A stretch of 64,000 nucleotides of DNA from positions 84,817 through 148,816 of the forward strand of contig NZ_JADBGG010000007.1 in NCBI RefSeq assembly GCF_014873765.1, given 5' to 3'. The position numbers were made by a program, and so were the translations under genes. Source of the stretch: Desulfomicrobium macestii (GTDB taxonomy: Bacteria > Desulfobacterota > Desulfovibrionia > Desulfovibrionales > Desulfomicrobiaceae). Shown piece after piece: positions 55,469-63,570 of this stretch. Every line of letters starts with the position of its first letter. Within the stretch, counting starts at the first letter, position 1. The notes beneath the pieces were generated by a model, which was not told the origin of the DNA, made no database searches, and saw only the letters and a list, made by a program, of their open reading frames with translations.

Positions 55469-57207
55469 TGGTATTCCTCTCCCCGCCTCGCATCGACGAC
55501 CACGAGCTGATGAAAACTGTTGACCGTGGCATACAGCGCCAGAAACTCATTAATGACCGATGCAAAGAGGTACATGTCGCCCTCGCAGCTGAACCCCCCG
55601 CGGTCCAGGGTCAGCCGCGTCACCGCGCCGCGCACCGGCAGACCCTGATAGATCCGATCCGTCTCCTTCGATTCGATGCCCGTCATGCCCCCCAGCATCT
55701 TGTTCAGAATCCGCGCCCTGTTGCGGTCATGCAGCGCCCGAAAGTCATAGCTTGCGATGAGGGCCCGCATGGCATGCACGTTGCTTAAGGGCAGGTAGTT
55801 GAGGGACATGTTGGAAATGAGCCGCCAGAGCAGGTCGCCCTCCAGGGGGGGCGTGTAGGGTGGGGTGACCGGAGTGATGTTGCCCAGGGTCACGGTGTCC
55901 GGCGTGTCATCGGCATGGGTGTTGATGTCCCCGACGATCAGTCGGGACGGCAGGAGGCGGTTGGTGCACGTCAGTTCCAGGGAAATGATCTCCTCGTCCT
56001 GAGCCGCAGGCGAAGCCTGGGAGTGCACGATGGAAATATAGGTTTCCGTGCTATCGTCGTTGAGAGCGGGCCTCAGGCGAAGACGGTAGTAGGCCGCGTC
56101 GGTATCCGGGGAACTCCCGTGTTCAAAGGACTCGAAGGCTCTGTACTCGCGCCGGAACTTGCCGTTGCTCCCCCATCTGCGCACCCGTTCCACGCTGTAC
56201 ACGGCATAGTGGTCCGGAAGCCTCGGATCGGGCACGATGCGGTATTCGGACTGACGGTGGTCCACGGTCAGGGGAGTGGCATCCATGGGGAAGAGGTTGA
56301 CCACGGGAGTGCAGAACAGCTGGATGTTGTCCCGCCGCCAGGATTCGTACTGCTCGGGGAATTCCGACAGCACAAAATGCAGTACGAATTCATCGGCCCC
56401 CTCCACAGCATCTTTTCCGGCTGCGACGCAGGTATCGAGACCTGAAATTTCCGCGAACAGAAATTTCTCGCTGAAGCAGAAATATTCCTGGATGATGCGA
56501 TATCCGGGAAACGTGTTGGCCGGGTAGGGATACAGGCCCTCGTCCTCCCGGAAACCGACAGGGCGGATCATTTCCGGCGAAAGAGCATGGACCGGTTTGT
56601 ATGCCCCCTGCTCCCCCCGCAACAGAAAACGTATCTCGCGAACGCTACGCGTCAGGGTGAAGTACAGGGAATGAGCGATCGCCGGTTCGCCAGTGAAAAA
56701 CAGGCGCAACCTGGAAAGCGGAATGTTCTCAAGGCTAGAGCCGATGATCCCGAAACGAAGAGCCAGAATGATCTGCCCGTCGTGCTCGAAAACGGTCTGC
56801 TCATTAAGCCGAACGGGTAACACCTGATTTTCGTAAACCGTGCGGAAGAGGCATTTGGTGCCCTCCACTTCCGCCGACTCAACCATGGTCCCGCGCGGAA
56901 TCGTCACGGCCCAGGTCAGATTGGCCGCCGGCTCATAACGCACGATGCTACAGGACGGGATGGTGCGCAGATAGTTGGGCCAGAGCAGACTGAACAGGGC
57001 GTGAGTGATTTCTGGCAACTCATCGTCCAGCTTCTGCCGCAGGCGCCCGCACAGAAAGGCCACGCCCTCCAGGATACGCTCCACGTCCGGATCACGATGA
57101 GGGGTATCGAAAAAAGGTGCCAGGGACGGGTTGTTCCTGGAATATTCGCGCCCAAGTTCTCGCAACGAAACGAGTTCGTCCAGATAGTACCGGTTGAACG
57201 AGCTCAC
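55432..57207 (-). CDS. tssF: T6SS baseplate protein TssF
   Basis: TssF is the other main wedge protein of the baseplate. The 591-residue protein begins with SSFNRYYLDELVSLRELGREYSR and has LLWPNYLRTIPSCSI and the C-terminal RGAVTRLTLDRGGFSCEGDM. All fit the family. The start is a GTG at 57207, overlapping the tssE stop and preceded by GGAGACGG; a reading to 57255 is longer but lacks this site. Confidence 0.95.
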   Translation of the reverse strand: MSSFNRYYLDELVSLRELGREYSRNNPSLAPFFDTPHRDPDVERILEGVAFLCGRLRQKLDDELPEITHALFSLLWPNYLRTIPSCSIVRYEPAANLTWAVTIPRGTMVESAEVEGTKCLFRTVYENQVLPVRLNEQTVFEHDGQIILALRFGIIGSSLENIPLSRLRLFFTGEPAIAHSLYFTLTRSVREIRFLLRGEQGAYKPVHALSPEMIRPVGFREDEGLYPYPANTFPGYRIIQEYFCFSEKFLFAEISGLDTCVAAGKDAVEGADEFVLHFVLSEFPEQYESWRRDNIQLFCTPVVNLFPMDATPLTVDHRQSEYRIVPDPRLPDHYAVYSVERVRRWGSNGKFRREYRAFESFEHGSSPDTDAAYYRLRLRPALNDDSTETYISIVHSQASPAAQDEEIISLELTCTNRLLPSRLIVGDINTHADDTPDTVTLGNITPVTPPYTPPLEGDLLWRLISNMSLNYLPLSNVHAMRALIASYDFRALHDRNRARILNKMLGGMTGIESKETDRIYQGLPVRGAVTRLTLDRGGFSCEGDMYLFASVINEFLALYATVNSFHQLVVVDARRGEEYQWPARLGRKLIP

Positions 57208-57593
57208 GCCGTCTCCTTCACCTGGTCGCCATCCATGACCACGGACCAGCGCCACGGTATCTGCCTGCCTTCGCAGTCCACCCGCATGGCCTCGATGCGA
57301 AAGGCCATGACGAACTGATCTTCCTCAAGATGCACATATCCGACCTTCGCGCCATGAAGCCTCGGTTCGTATCCGGCGATGCATTTTTCGATGGCCAAGC
57401 AACACCGCCTGATCACCTCGGCCCTGGAGAGGCGCAGATCGTTGAGGTCGGGGAGCCCGTAGTCCGGCAGCGCCTGCACCGCGCCCTGACGCGTCGTCAG
57501 CATGCGCAGAAGATGCCTGCGGATGGACTCGTCCTCATCCATCCGCAGGCCCGCTTCGCCACGCGTCAATCGGTCGAACAGACTCCCCGCCAT
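57204..57593 (-). CDS. tssE: T6SS baseplate protein TssE (gp25-like)
   Basis: TssE starts sheath polymerisation at the baseplate and resembles phage T4 gp25. The 129-residue protein shows AGSLFDRLTRGEA, the EDESIRRHLLRMLTTRQGAVQALPDYGLPDLNDLR stretch and the EPR motif (YEPRLHGAKV). The start at 57593 is preceded by GGGGAG. It sits between tssC and tssF with overlaps, in an unbroken operon. Confidence 0.94.
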   Translation of the reverse strand: MAGSLFDRLTRGEAGLRMDEDESIRRHLLRMLTTRQGAVQALPDYGLPDLNDLRLSRAEVIRRCCLAIEKCIAGYEPRLHGAKVGYVHLEEDQFVMAFRIEAMRVDCEGRQIPWRWSVVMDGDQVKETA

Positions 57594-57597
57594 GACG

Positions 57598-59070
57598 CTA
57601 CTCCTTGTCCAATTTGCCGACCAGAGACAGGGTGAAATACGCACCCATGTACTTGAAATGTGGACGCACGCTCAAAGAAACCCTGTACCAGCCCGGATCG
57701 CCTTCGATGTCTTCCACAATGATACGAGCGTCCCGCAACGGCCGACGGCTCCTGGTGTCGGAACTGGGGTTTTCCTGATCGGCAACATACTGACGAATCC
57801 AGGTGTTCAATTCCCGCTCAAGGTCCGTACGCTCCTTCCAGGAGCCGATGTGTTCGCGTTGCAGCACCTTTATGTAATGCGCCAACCTGCTCACTATGAA
57901 CAGGTATGGTAACTGGGCTCCAAGGCGGTAGTTCAGCTCGGCCGCGCGCCCCTCGGCGGAAGTGCCAAAAAACTTGGGCTTCTGACAGGAATTGGCTGAA
58001 AAGAACGCCGCGTTGTCCGAGCCCTTGCGCATGGTCAGGGCGATGAACCCCTGCTCGGCCAGTTCATATTCGCGGCGGTCGGAGATGAGAATCTCGGTGG
58101 GAATCTTCATCTCGATATCGCCGAGGCTTTCGTAATGATGCACGGGCAAATCTTCCACCGCACCGCCAGAACGGGGACCGATGATGTTCGCGGCCCATCG
58201 ATACTTGGAAAAACTGTCCGTGATGCGGGAAGCGAAGGCAAAAGCGGCGTTGCCCCACAAGAAATTCTCGTGATTGTCGTCGACACTTTCCTTGTAAACG
58301 AAAGCCCTGACGGGATTCTCTTCGGGGTCGTAGGGCTGACGGAGGAGGAAGCGCGGCACGGCTAAACCAACGTATCGGGAGTCTTCCGAGTCGCGGAAGG
58401 CTTGCCATTTTGCATAGCGGGTACTGCTGAAGATATCCTGCAGATCCTTCAAAGCAGGCAAACGCTCAAAACTGTTCAAGCCGAAAAAGGAAGGCCCTGC
58501 GGAAGCAATGAAGGGCGCGTGTGCCATGGCCGAAACGCTGGCCAGACTCTGCACCAGACGCATGTCCATAGCCGTGGGTTCAAGATAGTAGTTGCCTATG
58601 ATGGCCCCCAGGGGCTTACCCCCGAACTGCCCATACTCAGCGGTGTAGACAAGCTTGTAGAGACTGGATTGGGAAATCTCCGACGCATCGAGAAAGTCAT
58701 CCAGTAATTCGTCCTTGCTGGCATGCAGCATCTCAATACTGATATTCTCCCGAAAATCGGTTCGGTCCACAAACAACTTGATGCCACGCCAGGCGGACTC
58801 CAGTTCCTGAAACTGCCTGTGATGCAGAATCTCGTCGGTCTGAGCGCTAAGGCGACGGTCCAGCTCCGCGATCATGCGATCGACAGTGATTTTTTTGACC
58901 TGCTCCCCCGCATAGGACGGCTTGAGCATCTCTTCGATAAATGCGCTGATGCCAAGCCTTGCGGCCTCGTAACCTTCGTCCTGCGGATCAAGATTCGTTT
59001 CCTGTATGATTTGTTCAAGAAGTGAGCCTGTGCGCTGTGATTCCAGCACGACATCTTGCTTTTGGTTCAT
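57598..59070 (-). CDS. tssC: T6SS sheath large subunit TssC (VipB)
   Basis: TssC forms the contractile sheath with TssB. The 490-residue protein starts NQKQDVVLESQRTGSLLEQI and has the family blocks RRLSAQTDEILHHRQFQELESAWRGIKLFVDRTDF, WGNAAFAFASRITDSF and the C-terminal SVRPHFKYMGAYFTLSLVGKLD. The ATG at 59070 follows AAAGGAG. It is four bases before tssE. Confidence 0.97.
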   Translation of the reverse strand: MNQKQDVVLESQRTGSLLEQIIQETNLDPQDEGYEAARLGISAFIEEMLKPSYAGEQVKKITVDRMIAELDRRLSAQTDEILHHRQFQELESAWRGIKLFVDRTDFRENISIEMLHASKDELLDDFLDASEISQSSLYKLVYTAEYGQFGGKPLGAIIGNYYLEPTAMDMRLVQSLASVSAMAHAPFIASAGPSFFGLNSFERLPALKDLQDIFSSTRYAKWQAFRDSEDSRYVGLAVPRFLLRQPYDPEENPVRAFVYKESVDDNHENFLWGNAAFAFASRITDSFSKYRWAANIIGPRSGGAVEDLPVHHYESLGDIEMKIPTEILISDRREYELAEQGFIALTMRKGSDNAAFFSANSCQKPKFFGTSAEGRAAELNYRLGAQLPYLFIVSRLAHYIKVLQREHIGSWKERTDLERELNTWIRQYVADQENPSSDTRSRRPLRDARIIVEDIEGDPGWYRVSLSVRPHFKYMGAYFTLSLVGKLDKE

Positions 59071-59096
59071 TGGCAGATCTCCTTTGTGGCTGAATT

Positions 59097-59675
59097 TCAA
59101 TTCTTCTTCTGCGGGGCACGGGGCGTGTCTTTGGACTCGGTCGTTTCGCCTCCAGGAACATCCTTTTTCAACAGGTTGCGCACCTCGGCATCATTCATTC
59201 CCAGCTCTTTCATGATCATCTCGCGCTGGCGGTCATCAGCTAGCACCTCCTCAATGGCCTTTCGAAATGCCGGGATGTTGCCCATCGGGCCCTTCAGGGA
59301 AACCAGAGCGTCACGCAACTGCAAAAGCTTGCGCATTTCAGGGATTTGCTCCGCTATTCCAGCTGGTTCAAAATCTTTCATTGCCTTAAATTCAAGACTA
59401 ACAGGAATGTCCGTATCCGCTGCGTTGTCGAGCAACCTGTTTGGCACAGATATGTGCAATGATAATTCCTGCTTTGCGAGCACCTCCTCAAAATTCTGCT
59501 TGTTGATGGATACGGGATTGCGGTCACAGAGGTTTCGAGGATCATGCCTTTGCATGAAATCACCCACGACCATGACCTTCATTGGCAGCTCAATTTCTTC
59601 CAAGGCGCCGCCTGTTGCGGGTTTGAAAGTGACGTTGATGCGCTCTTTTGGTGCAATTGACGAATCTTTGGCCAT
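59097..59675 (-). CDS. tssB: T6SS sheath small subunit TssB (VipA)
   Basis: TssB is the small sheath subunit. The 192-residue protein includes APKERINVTFKPATGGA, LPMKVMVVGDFMQR (beta strand) and FKAMKDFEPAGIAEQIPEMRKLLQLRDAL, then a C-terminal helix. The tail (ETTESKDTPRAPQKKN) is charged and longer than in VipA. A GGAG lies before the ATG at 59675. tssC starts 27 bases past its stop. Confidence 0.96.
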   Translation of the reverse strand: MAKDSSIAPKERINVTFKPATGGALEEIELPMKVMVVGDFMQRHDPRNLCDRNPVSINKQNFEEVLAKQELSLHISVPNRLLDNAADTDIPVSLEFKAMKDFEPAGIAEQIPEMRKLLQLRDALVSLKGPMGNIPAFRKAIEEVLADDRQREMIMKELGMNDAEVRNLLKKDVPGGETTESKDTPRAPQKKN

Positions 59676-59698
59676 TTTAGTCTCCGTTCAGATTGAAT

Positions 59699-61306
59699 TT
59701 ACGATTCTTTGAAACTGCCCACTGCCGCTCCGAGATGCAGCCAATGCAATCGGCTCAGCATGATCTCCGCCCCAGGACCTCTCTCCTTGGGCTGCGAAGA
59801 GATCAAAAGCGAAATTATGTCGGCACTGAGTTCAGGCTCCCAGTCCAACAACTCCCATTTTTCCAACTGCGCATAGAGTGCTTGCAATAAGCGAACACCC
59901 GCCTTTTTATTCCTGGCAGCAATGCAATACCGAGCAAGCAGCACCCCTTGCCGCACGGAGGCGCGACTGCGTCCCGCTGGAATCCGTTCCAGATGTGACA
60001 GGCCAGCCTGAAAGCCTCTCTCCGCCCAAATGGCCAGACTTTCGTCCAAAAGCTCCTGCTCACGCACGGCACCCGCACCGCTTGATGAGTTGCGGGGCGC
60101 GGCGTGGGCGGATAGCGGGGATTCAAGTGACTCAAGCCACTGAGATGTTCGCGGGGAGGCGAAAGGAGTGCCGTCCTGAAATTTGTAACGGAGCAATTCA
60201 GGAAAACTTTGCAGAAATTGGGCGATAATGGCGCGCAGGACTACCAGAGAAGAAACTACGCCCAGCCCTTCAAGGCAGCGGGCAACCAGGTGATGCCCAT
60301 CGAACCAGAATGGTGCTTGAGCGACGGAACGTTCCAGCTGCGGAAGAACCTCCATGTAGCGCTTGTTTTCAACCGCCGCCGAGTACAATTGCGCTCTGTC
60401 GGAAGGGATTGAACGCAACATTGTCACGCCGGCCGCGTCCGCTTGGGGAAGCTGGGTGACAGTGCACCACAACGCCGCACGATGAAGAAGTATCACTCGC
60501 CAATCCAAGGGGTCGCAGGAAGCGAAATGCGTTGCCAACTGTCGGCACTGGTCTTGAGTGCTTCGCAGTAGACGAGGCAGCACTGCGGCTGGAACCCGCC
60601 CGTCACCATCGATGGCCGCGAGGAGATCGTCGGCGCATGAATGAGGAAAAGCGGAAGGGCAAGATGTCTGGGGAATATTTCCGGAAGGAGAGCACTGCGA
60701 GGAGCCAAGAGGTGCTTTGTCTCTGATCTCTTCGGCAGGCAGTTGCAAAAGGTTGGCAAAGGCAGGGGCTTTGTCACCTATCTTTGAGTCAAGAATTGTC
60801 TGGAGTCCGATCAGTTCCTTTTTAAGTGCAATGATGGCAGCCTTTTCATTTTCATGCACCACGGCCGAAATCTTTGCCTCAAAACGTGATGCGAGCCACC
60901 TTAGCGGAGCAATTCTCCTCTGAATGCGCACAGGCTTGGGATGCAGTTCATCCCAACAGGAATCAAGAAGCGTCGAAAGCGCCGAAAGCGCTGCCGCACA
61001 ACACACAAACCCCTGCGTTTCGTGCGCCGCCATCACTCCATAACACAATACCCACAAATCTTTACTTTTCTTTCCGAGAATCTGAGTCGCCATGCGCAGG
61101 ACAAAAGCCCAGTCAGTGCTCTGTCCTCCGTGCAGAGAGACTTCTTTCTCCACTTCTTCCTTGAGAGATTCGAACCCATCGGAAAAACTAATATCCTCGC
61201 CGCACGGAAATTCTTCGCTAACAGGGGCGAGCCATGTTTGAAATATTGGGTCGGGAAGCGAAGGAAGCAAATCTTGCTTTGCTGAAATAATTCCTGAATT
61301 TTCCAT
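59699..61306 (-). CDS. tssA: T6SS cap protein TssA
   Basis: TssA primes and stays at the end of the growing sheath-tube. The 535-residue protein has an N-terminal ImpA domain (LAPVSEEFPCGEDISF, then WAFVLRMATQILGKKSKDLWVLCYGVMAAHET). The central region is variable and the C-terminal half carries a VasJ/ImpA-like module (QWLESLESPLSAH). It is the first gene of the T6SS operon. Its ATG at 61306 has a weak ribosome site (AAGAGA) upstream. Confidence 0.88.
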   Translation of the reverse strand: MENSGIISAKQDLLPSLPDPIFQTWLAPVSEEFPCGEDISFSDGFESLKEEVEKEVSLHGGQSTDWAFVLRMATQILGKKSKDLWVLCYGVMAAHETQGFVCCAAALSALSTLLDSCWDELHPKPVRIQRRIAPLRWLASRFEAKISAVVHENEKAAIIALKKELIGLQTILDSKIGDKAPAFANLLQLPAEEIRDKAPLGSSQCSPSGNIPQTSCPSAFPHSCADDLLAAIDGDGRVPAAVLPRLLRSTQDQCRQLATHFASCDPLDWRVILLHRAALWCTVTQLPQADAAGVTMLRSIPSDRAQLYSAAVENKRYMEVLPQLERSVAQAPFWFDGHHLVARCLEGLGVVSSLVVLRAIIAQFLQSFPELLRYKFQDGTPFASPRTSQWLESLESPLSAHAAPRNSSSGAGAVREQELLDESLAIWAERGFQAGLSHLERIPAGRSRASVRQGVLLARYCIAARNKKAGVRLLQALYAQLEKWELLDWEPELSADIISLLISSQPKERGPGAEIMLSRLHWLHLGAAVGSFKES

Positions 61307-61800
61307 GCGTTCTCTTAATGAGACACATAGATTTCAATCAATTCGGGAAACAAATTATAATTTAAATAAAAATTAAGTTTTTTCGCTGACTAAAGCTCTC
61401 ATATTTTAAATATTGACACGTAGTATCGATACATATTTTATACACATATAAGAAAAATAGAGAAAATTCTCGACTAAACAGATATTAATAATATTTATTT
61501 TTATTAAATACAAAATCGAACTATTTTAATATTAACACTTATATTTATAAAAATTATATTTCATAAACAAAATCTATATTTTTTTACATATTAAAAAAAT
61601 AATTTTTCGATATGATCATTTTTTGAATAATTATAAACAATAAAATTTAGTCAAAACATGCTTCAAATACTCCATTGCATTTAGAATAATCTTAATATGC
61701 GTTTAGAGATTTGCTCACTCAAATTTTCAGAAAAACACGACCTACTGGACCCCCTCCGGCAAATTATTACTCATATTTTACTCCAATATTTTAAATTGTT
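61307..61800. other. AT-rich gene-free region between T6SS operon and hcp
   Basis: This stretch is very rich in A and T, unlike the GC-rich genes on both sides, and contains no credible coding sequence on either strand. It holds many homopolymer A and T tracts. I see no direct repeats, no tRNA and no transposase. It probably works as the divergent regulatory region for tssA and hcp, possibly through AT-binding nucleoid proteins, or is a mark of horizontal transfer. Confidence 0.7.
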
Positions 61801-61835
61801 GCGACTAAATCAAAAAGAAACATCCAAGAAACCAG

Positions 61836-61850
61836 GCAACACCTTGCCAA
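61836..61850. promoter_or_regulatory. Candidate enhancer site UAS-1 for the sigma-54 activator
   Basis: GCAACACCTTGCCAA matches 14 of 15 bases of a second copy at 61909-61923. Its core with one more G at the 5' end forms a perfect palindrome, GGCAA-CACC-TTGCC. Centre at about 61842, some 140 bases before the sigma-54 promoter of hcp. A usual enhancer distance. Confidence 0.5.
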
Positions 61851-61908
61851 TACAAGCCACCGAAATTTAAGATTTTCCCAAAAAAACTGCATCTGCGATG
61901 AAGTACAA

Positions 61909-61923
61909 GCAAGACCTTGCCAA
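61909..61923. promoter_or_regulatory. Candidate enhancer site UAS-2 for the sigma-54 activator
   Basis: GCAAGACCTTGCCAA, with inverted halves GCAAG-AC-CTTGC. It starts 73 bases after UAS-1, so about seven helical turns, placing both sites on the same face. A weaker third match (GCAACCACTTGA, 61945) lies 36 bases further on. Found by eye. Confidence 0.5.
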
Positions 61924-61976
61924 ATTCAGCTCGACAAAAAACAAGCAACCACTTGATATTTAATGTATTATTTAGA

Positions 61977-61991
61977 GGGCACGGATGTTGC
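61977..61991 (+). promoter_or_regulatory. Sigma-54 promoter of hcp
   Basis: GGGCACG-GATG-TTGC matches the consensus TGGCACG-N4-TTGC at all but the first base. GG (61978-61979) and GC (61990-61991) are separated by exactly 10 bases, as required. The transcript would start about 12 bases further on, near 62003, which leaves a 30-base leader before the hcp ATG. Confidence 0.8.
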
Positions 61992-62032
61992 CTTACATGC
62001 TGGCATTATCAACCTTTAACGTGGAGAATATC

Positions 62033-62554
62033 ATGCCAGTACCCGCCTACATCAGCATCACCGGAGAGCGTCAGGGCCTCATTACCGCCGGAAACTTCAC
62101 CGAGGCATCTGTCGGCAACATCTTTCAGGAAGGACACGAGGACGAAAGTCTGGTGGAAGCCTTCGAACACCAGATCATCCTCCCCCGCGACCCTCAATCC
62201 GGCCAGCCCACTGGCCAGCGCGTGCACAAGCCCCTCAAGATTACCAAAGTCATGGACAAGGCATCACCCCTGCTTTTCCGGTCACTGGTCAGTGGCGAGC
62301 GCCTTCCCAAGGTCGCGATGAAGTTCTACCGCACCTCGGCATCTGGAACCATGGAACACTACTTCACCATCCAACTCGAAGACGCCATCATCGTGGACAT
62401 CCAAGCCTACATGCCCAACTGCCAAGACCCTGGACAAGCGCATTTCACCCATCTTGAAGACGTCTACATGACCTACCGCAAAATCATCAAAACGCACGAA
62501 ATCGCCAGCACGTCTGAAAGCGACGACTGGAGGACCATGTCCGCATCCGCCTAA
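62033..62554 (+). CDS. hcp: T6SS inner tube protein Hcp (TssD)
   Basis: Hcp forms the hexameric tube expelled by the T6SS. The 173-residue protein begins PVPAYISITGERQGLITAGNFTE and contains EDESLVEAFEHQIILPRD, VHKPLKITKVMDKASPLL, and a C-terminal FTHLEDVYMTYRKIIKTHEI. It starts at the ATG at 62033, with GTGGAG before it. Longer in-frame readings to 61985 lie over the promoter. It is transcribed away from tssA under a sigma-54 promoter. Confidence 0.97.
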   Translation: MPVPAYISITGERQGLITAGNFTEASVGNIFQEGHEDESLVEAFEHQIILPRDPQSGQPTGQRVHKPLKITKVMDKASPLLFRSLVSGERLPKVAMKFYRTSASGTMEHYFTIQLEDAIIVDIQAYMPNCQDPGQAHFTHLEDVYMTYRKIIKTHEIASTSESDDWRTMSASA

Positions 62555-62556
62555 GC

Positions 62557-62592
62557 AAACGGGGGCCTGCAAAAACTCTGCGGGCCCCGTTT
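62557..62592 (+). terminator. Long hairpin after hcp (no T-run)
   Basis: AAACGGGGG... and ...CCCCGTTT pair over about 13-14 positions with a short A-rich loop. No T-run follows, so it may be an mRNA stabiliser or attenuator that raises Hcp over the PAAR gene. Confidence 0.55.
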
Positions 62593-62772
62593 ACACATTG
62601 TGTCGAATTAACTTTTTGAAAATGGCGCCATTCATCTGGAAAGAAACAAGCGGCAGCGTGCTTGATCGACAAGGCTGTTCCCGCCGACCTCAACGCACCG
62701 ATTTCGCGGGCCGCTAACAGACAGACGTATCTCAATAATAACAAGCTATTAAATATCATTCATGGAGATCTC

Positions 62773-63090
62773 ATGCCCCCAATTTGCAGAGTCGGAGACA
62801 AGGCACACTGCCCGAGTGATTCCCACGGCAGCGCCTGCTGCTCCCACCGCGTCAGCGGACCAGCCGTGAGCGGCTCTCCTGACGTCTTGATCAACGGACG
62901 CCCGGTGCTTCGCATTGGCGACCCAGGAAGGCACCGCAAATGCTGCGGCCCCAACACATGGACCGCCTCCGAAGGGAGCGCCTCGGTTTTTGTGAACGGC
63001 ATCCCGGTGACACGCATTGGCGACGCCACAAAACACTGCGGCGGCAAAGGAAAGATGATCGAAGCAAGTTCAGATGTCCAAATGGGATAG
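62773..63090 (+). CDS. PAAR-domain T6SS spike tip protein
   Basis: PAAR proteins cap the VgrG spike and carry effectors. The 105-residue protein has PAAR repeats: SGSPDVLINGRPVLRIGDP and EGSASVFVNGIPVTRIGDATKHCGG. Cysteine and histidine residues near the start (AHCPSD, ACCSH) and CCGP fit a metal-binding spike tip. It has no effector extension, so it belongs to the short, plain PAAR group. GGAG lies before the ATG at 62773. It is the second gene of the hcp transcript unit, probably. Confidence 0.93.
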   Translation: MPPICRVGDKAHCPSDSHGSACCSHRVSGPAVSGSPDVLINGRPVLRIGDPGRHRKCCGPNTWTASEGSASVFVNGIPVTRIGDATKHCGGKGKMIEASSDVQMG

Positions 63091-63205
63091 CCCAAGCGCT
63101 ACATGCTCTCTGAATGAGATCGTAATCTTCAACTTTTGGATGAAATGGAGTGATCGGATTGGAGCCAATGATCAGGTCGAATGGAAGTGGCTTGCGTGCG
63201 GTCAT
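63091..63205 (-). pseudogene. Small gene fragment of unknown origin
   Basis: From an ATG at 63205 with a good ribosome site (AAGGAGACGAC), about 38 codons read TARKPLPFDLIIGSNPITPF... before running antisense into the end of the PAAR gene. I do not recognise the sequence. It may be the start of a truncated gene or a mobile element remnant, near a TTTACACAAAATATTTTA stretch (63245) that resembles an IS256-type end. Confidence 0.3.
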
Positions 63206-63321
63206 GTCGTCTCCTTGTGGAGGTCGAGTATCGACAACTGACCGTTTACACAAAATATTTTACCCCCAGATCCGGCAAAGGACACTGCGCTGACGGTCCG
63301 ATTTTTTCTCATTCTACCTTG

Positions 63322-63570
63322 CTATTCATAAATTGTTGCAGCCTTAAGAATCTCCCCTAATATCTTCCAAGATGGCTGAATGGGTTTTGGTTCTCCTCGA
63401 CTCTGATAATATCCATCCATATCTTCTATCCAAGCAGCCATTGCCTCTAAAAATGATGGCAAGTCTGCATTCTGCCAATTCTTAGAGGCAGAATAGGATT
63501 CATTTACCAATGTCTGGATGAATAACACTAGGTCTTCTCTTGTTACTATATTTTCAGGTTTTGCAGACAT
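63322..63570 (-). CDS. DUF7660-like small protein, candidate immunity protein
   Basis: An acidic protein of 82 residues with a TREDLVLFIQTLVNESYSA start and a W-x-N-A-D-L-x-x-F-L-E-A-M-A-A-W-I-E-D-M-D-G-Y-Y core (residues 32-55). It ends W...ILKAATIYE. This pattern resembles DUF7660, which is often found beside polymorphic toxins as an immunity protein. It starts directly after the toxin-like gene, whose stop abuts its ATG (63570), on the same strand. The family match is from memory and not checked. Confidence 0.65.
   Translation of the reverse strand: MSAKPENIVTREDLVLFIQTLVNESYSASKNWQNADLPSFLEAMAAWIEDMDGYYQSRGEPKPIQPSWKILGEILKAATIYE

Noticed and set aside
61307..61800. A CRISPR array, replication origin or attachment site in the AT-rich region
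   Set aside because: No regular repeats or spacers, no DnaA-box cluster and no tRNA or integrase nearby.
61835..61922. The two GCAA..TTGCC sites as minus-strand sigma-54 promoters for tssA
   Set aside because: On the minus strand the GG and GC are separated by 9 bases, not 10, and the second match has the same defect. They are better read as activator-binding sites.
62662..62772. A longer start for the PAAR protein
   Set aside because: The upstream in-frame start is TTG with no ribosome site; the ATG at 62773 has GGAG and gives the normal PAAR beginning.
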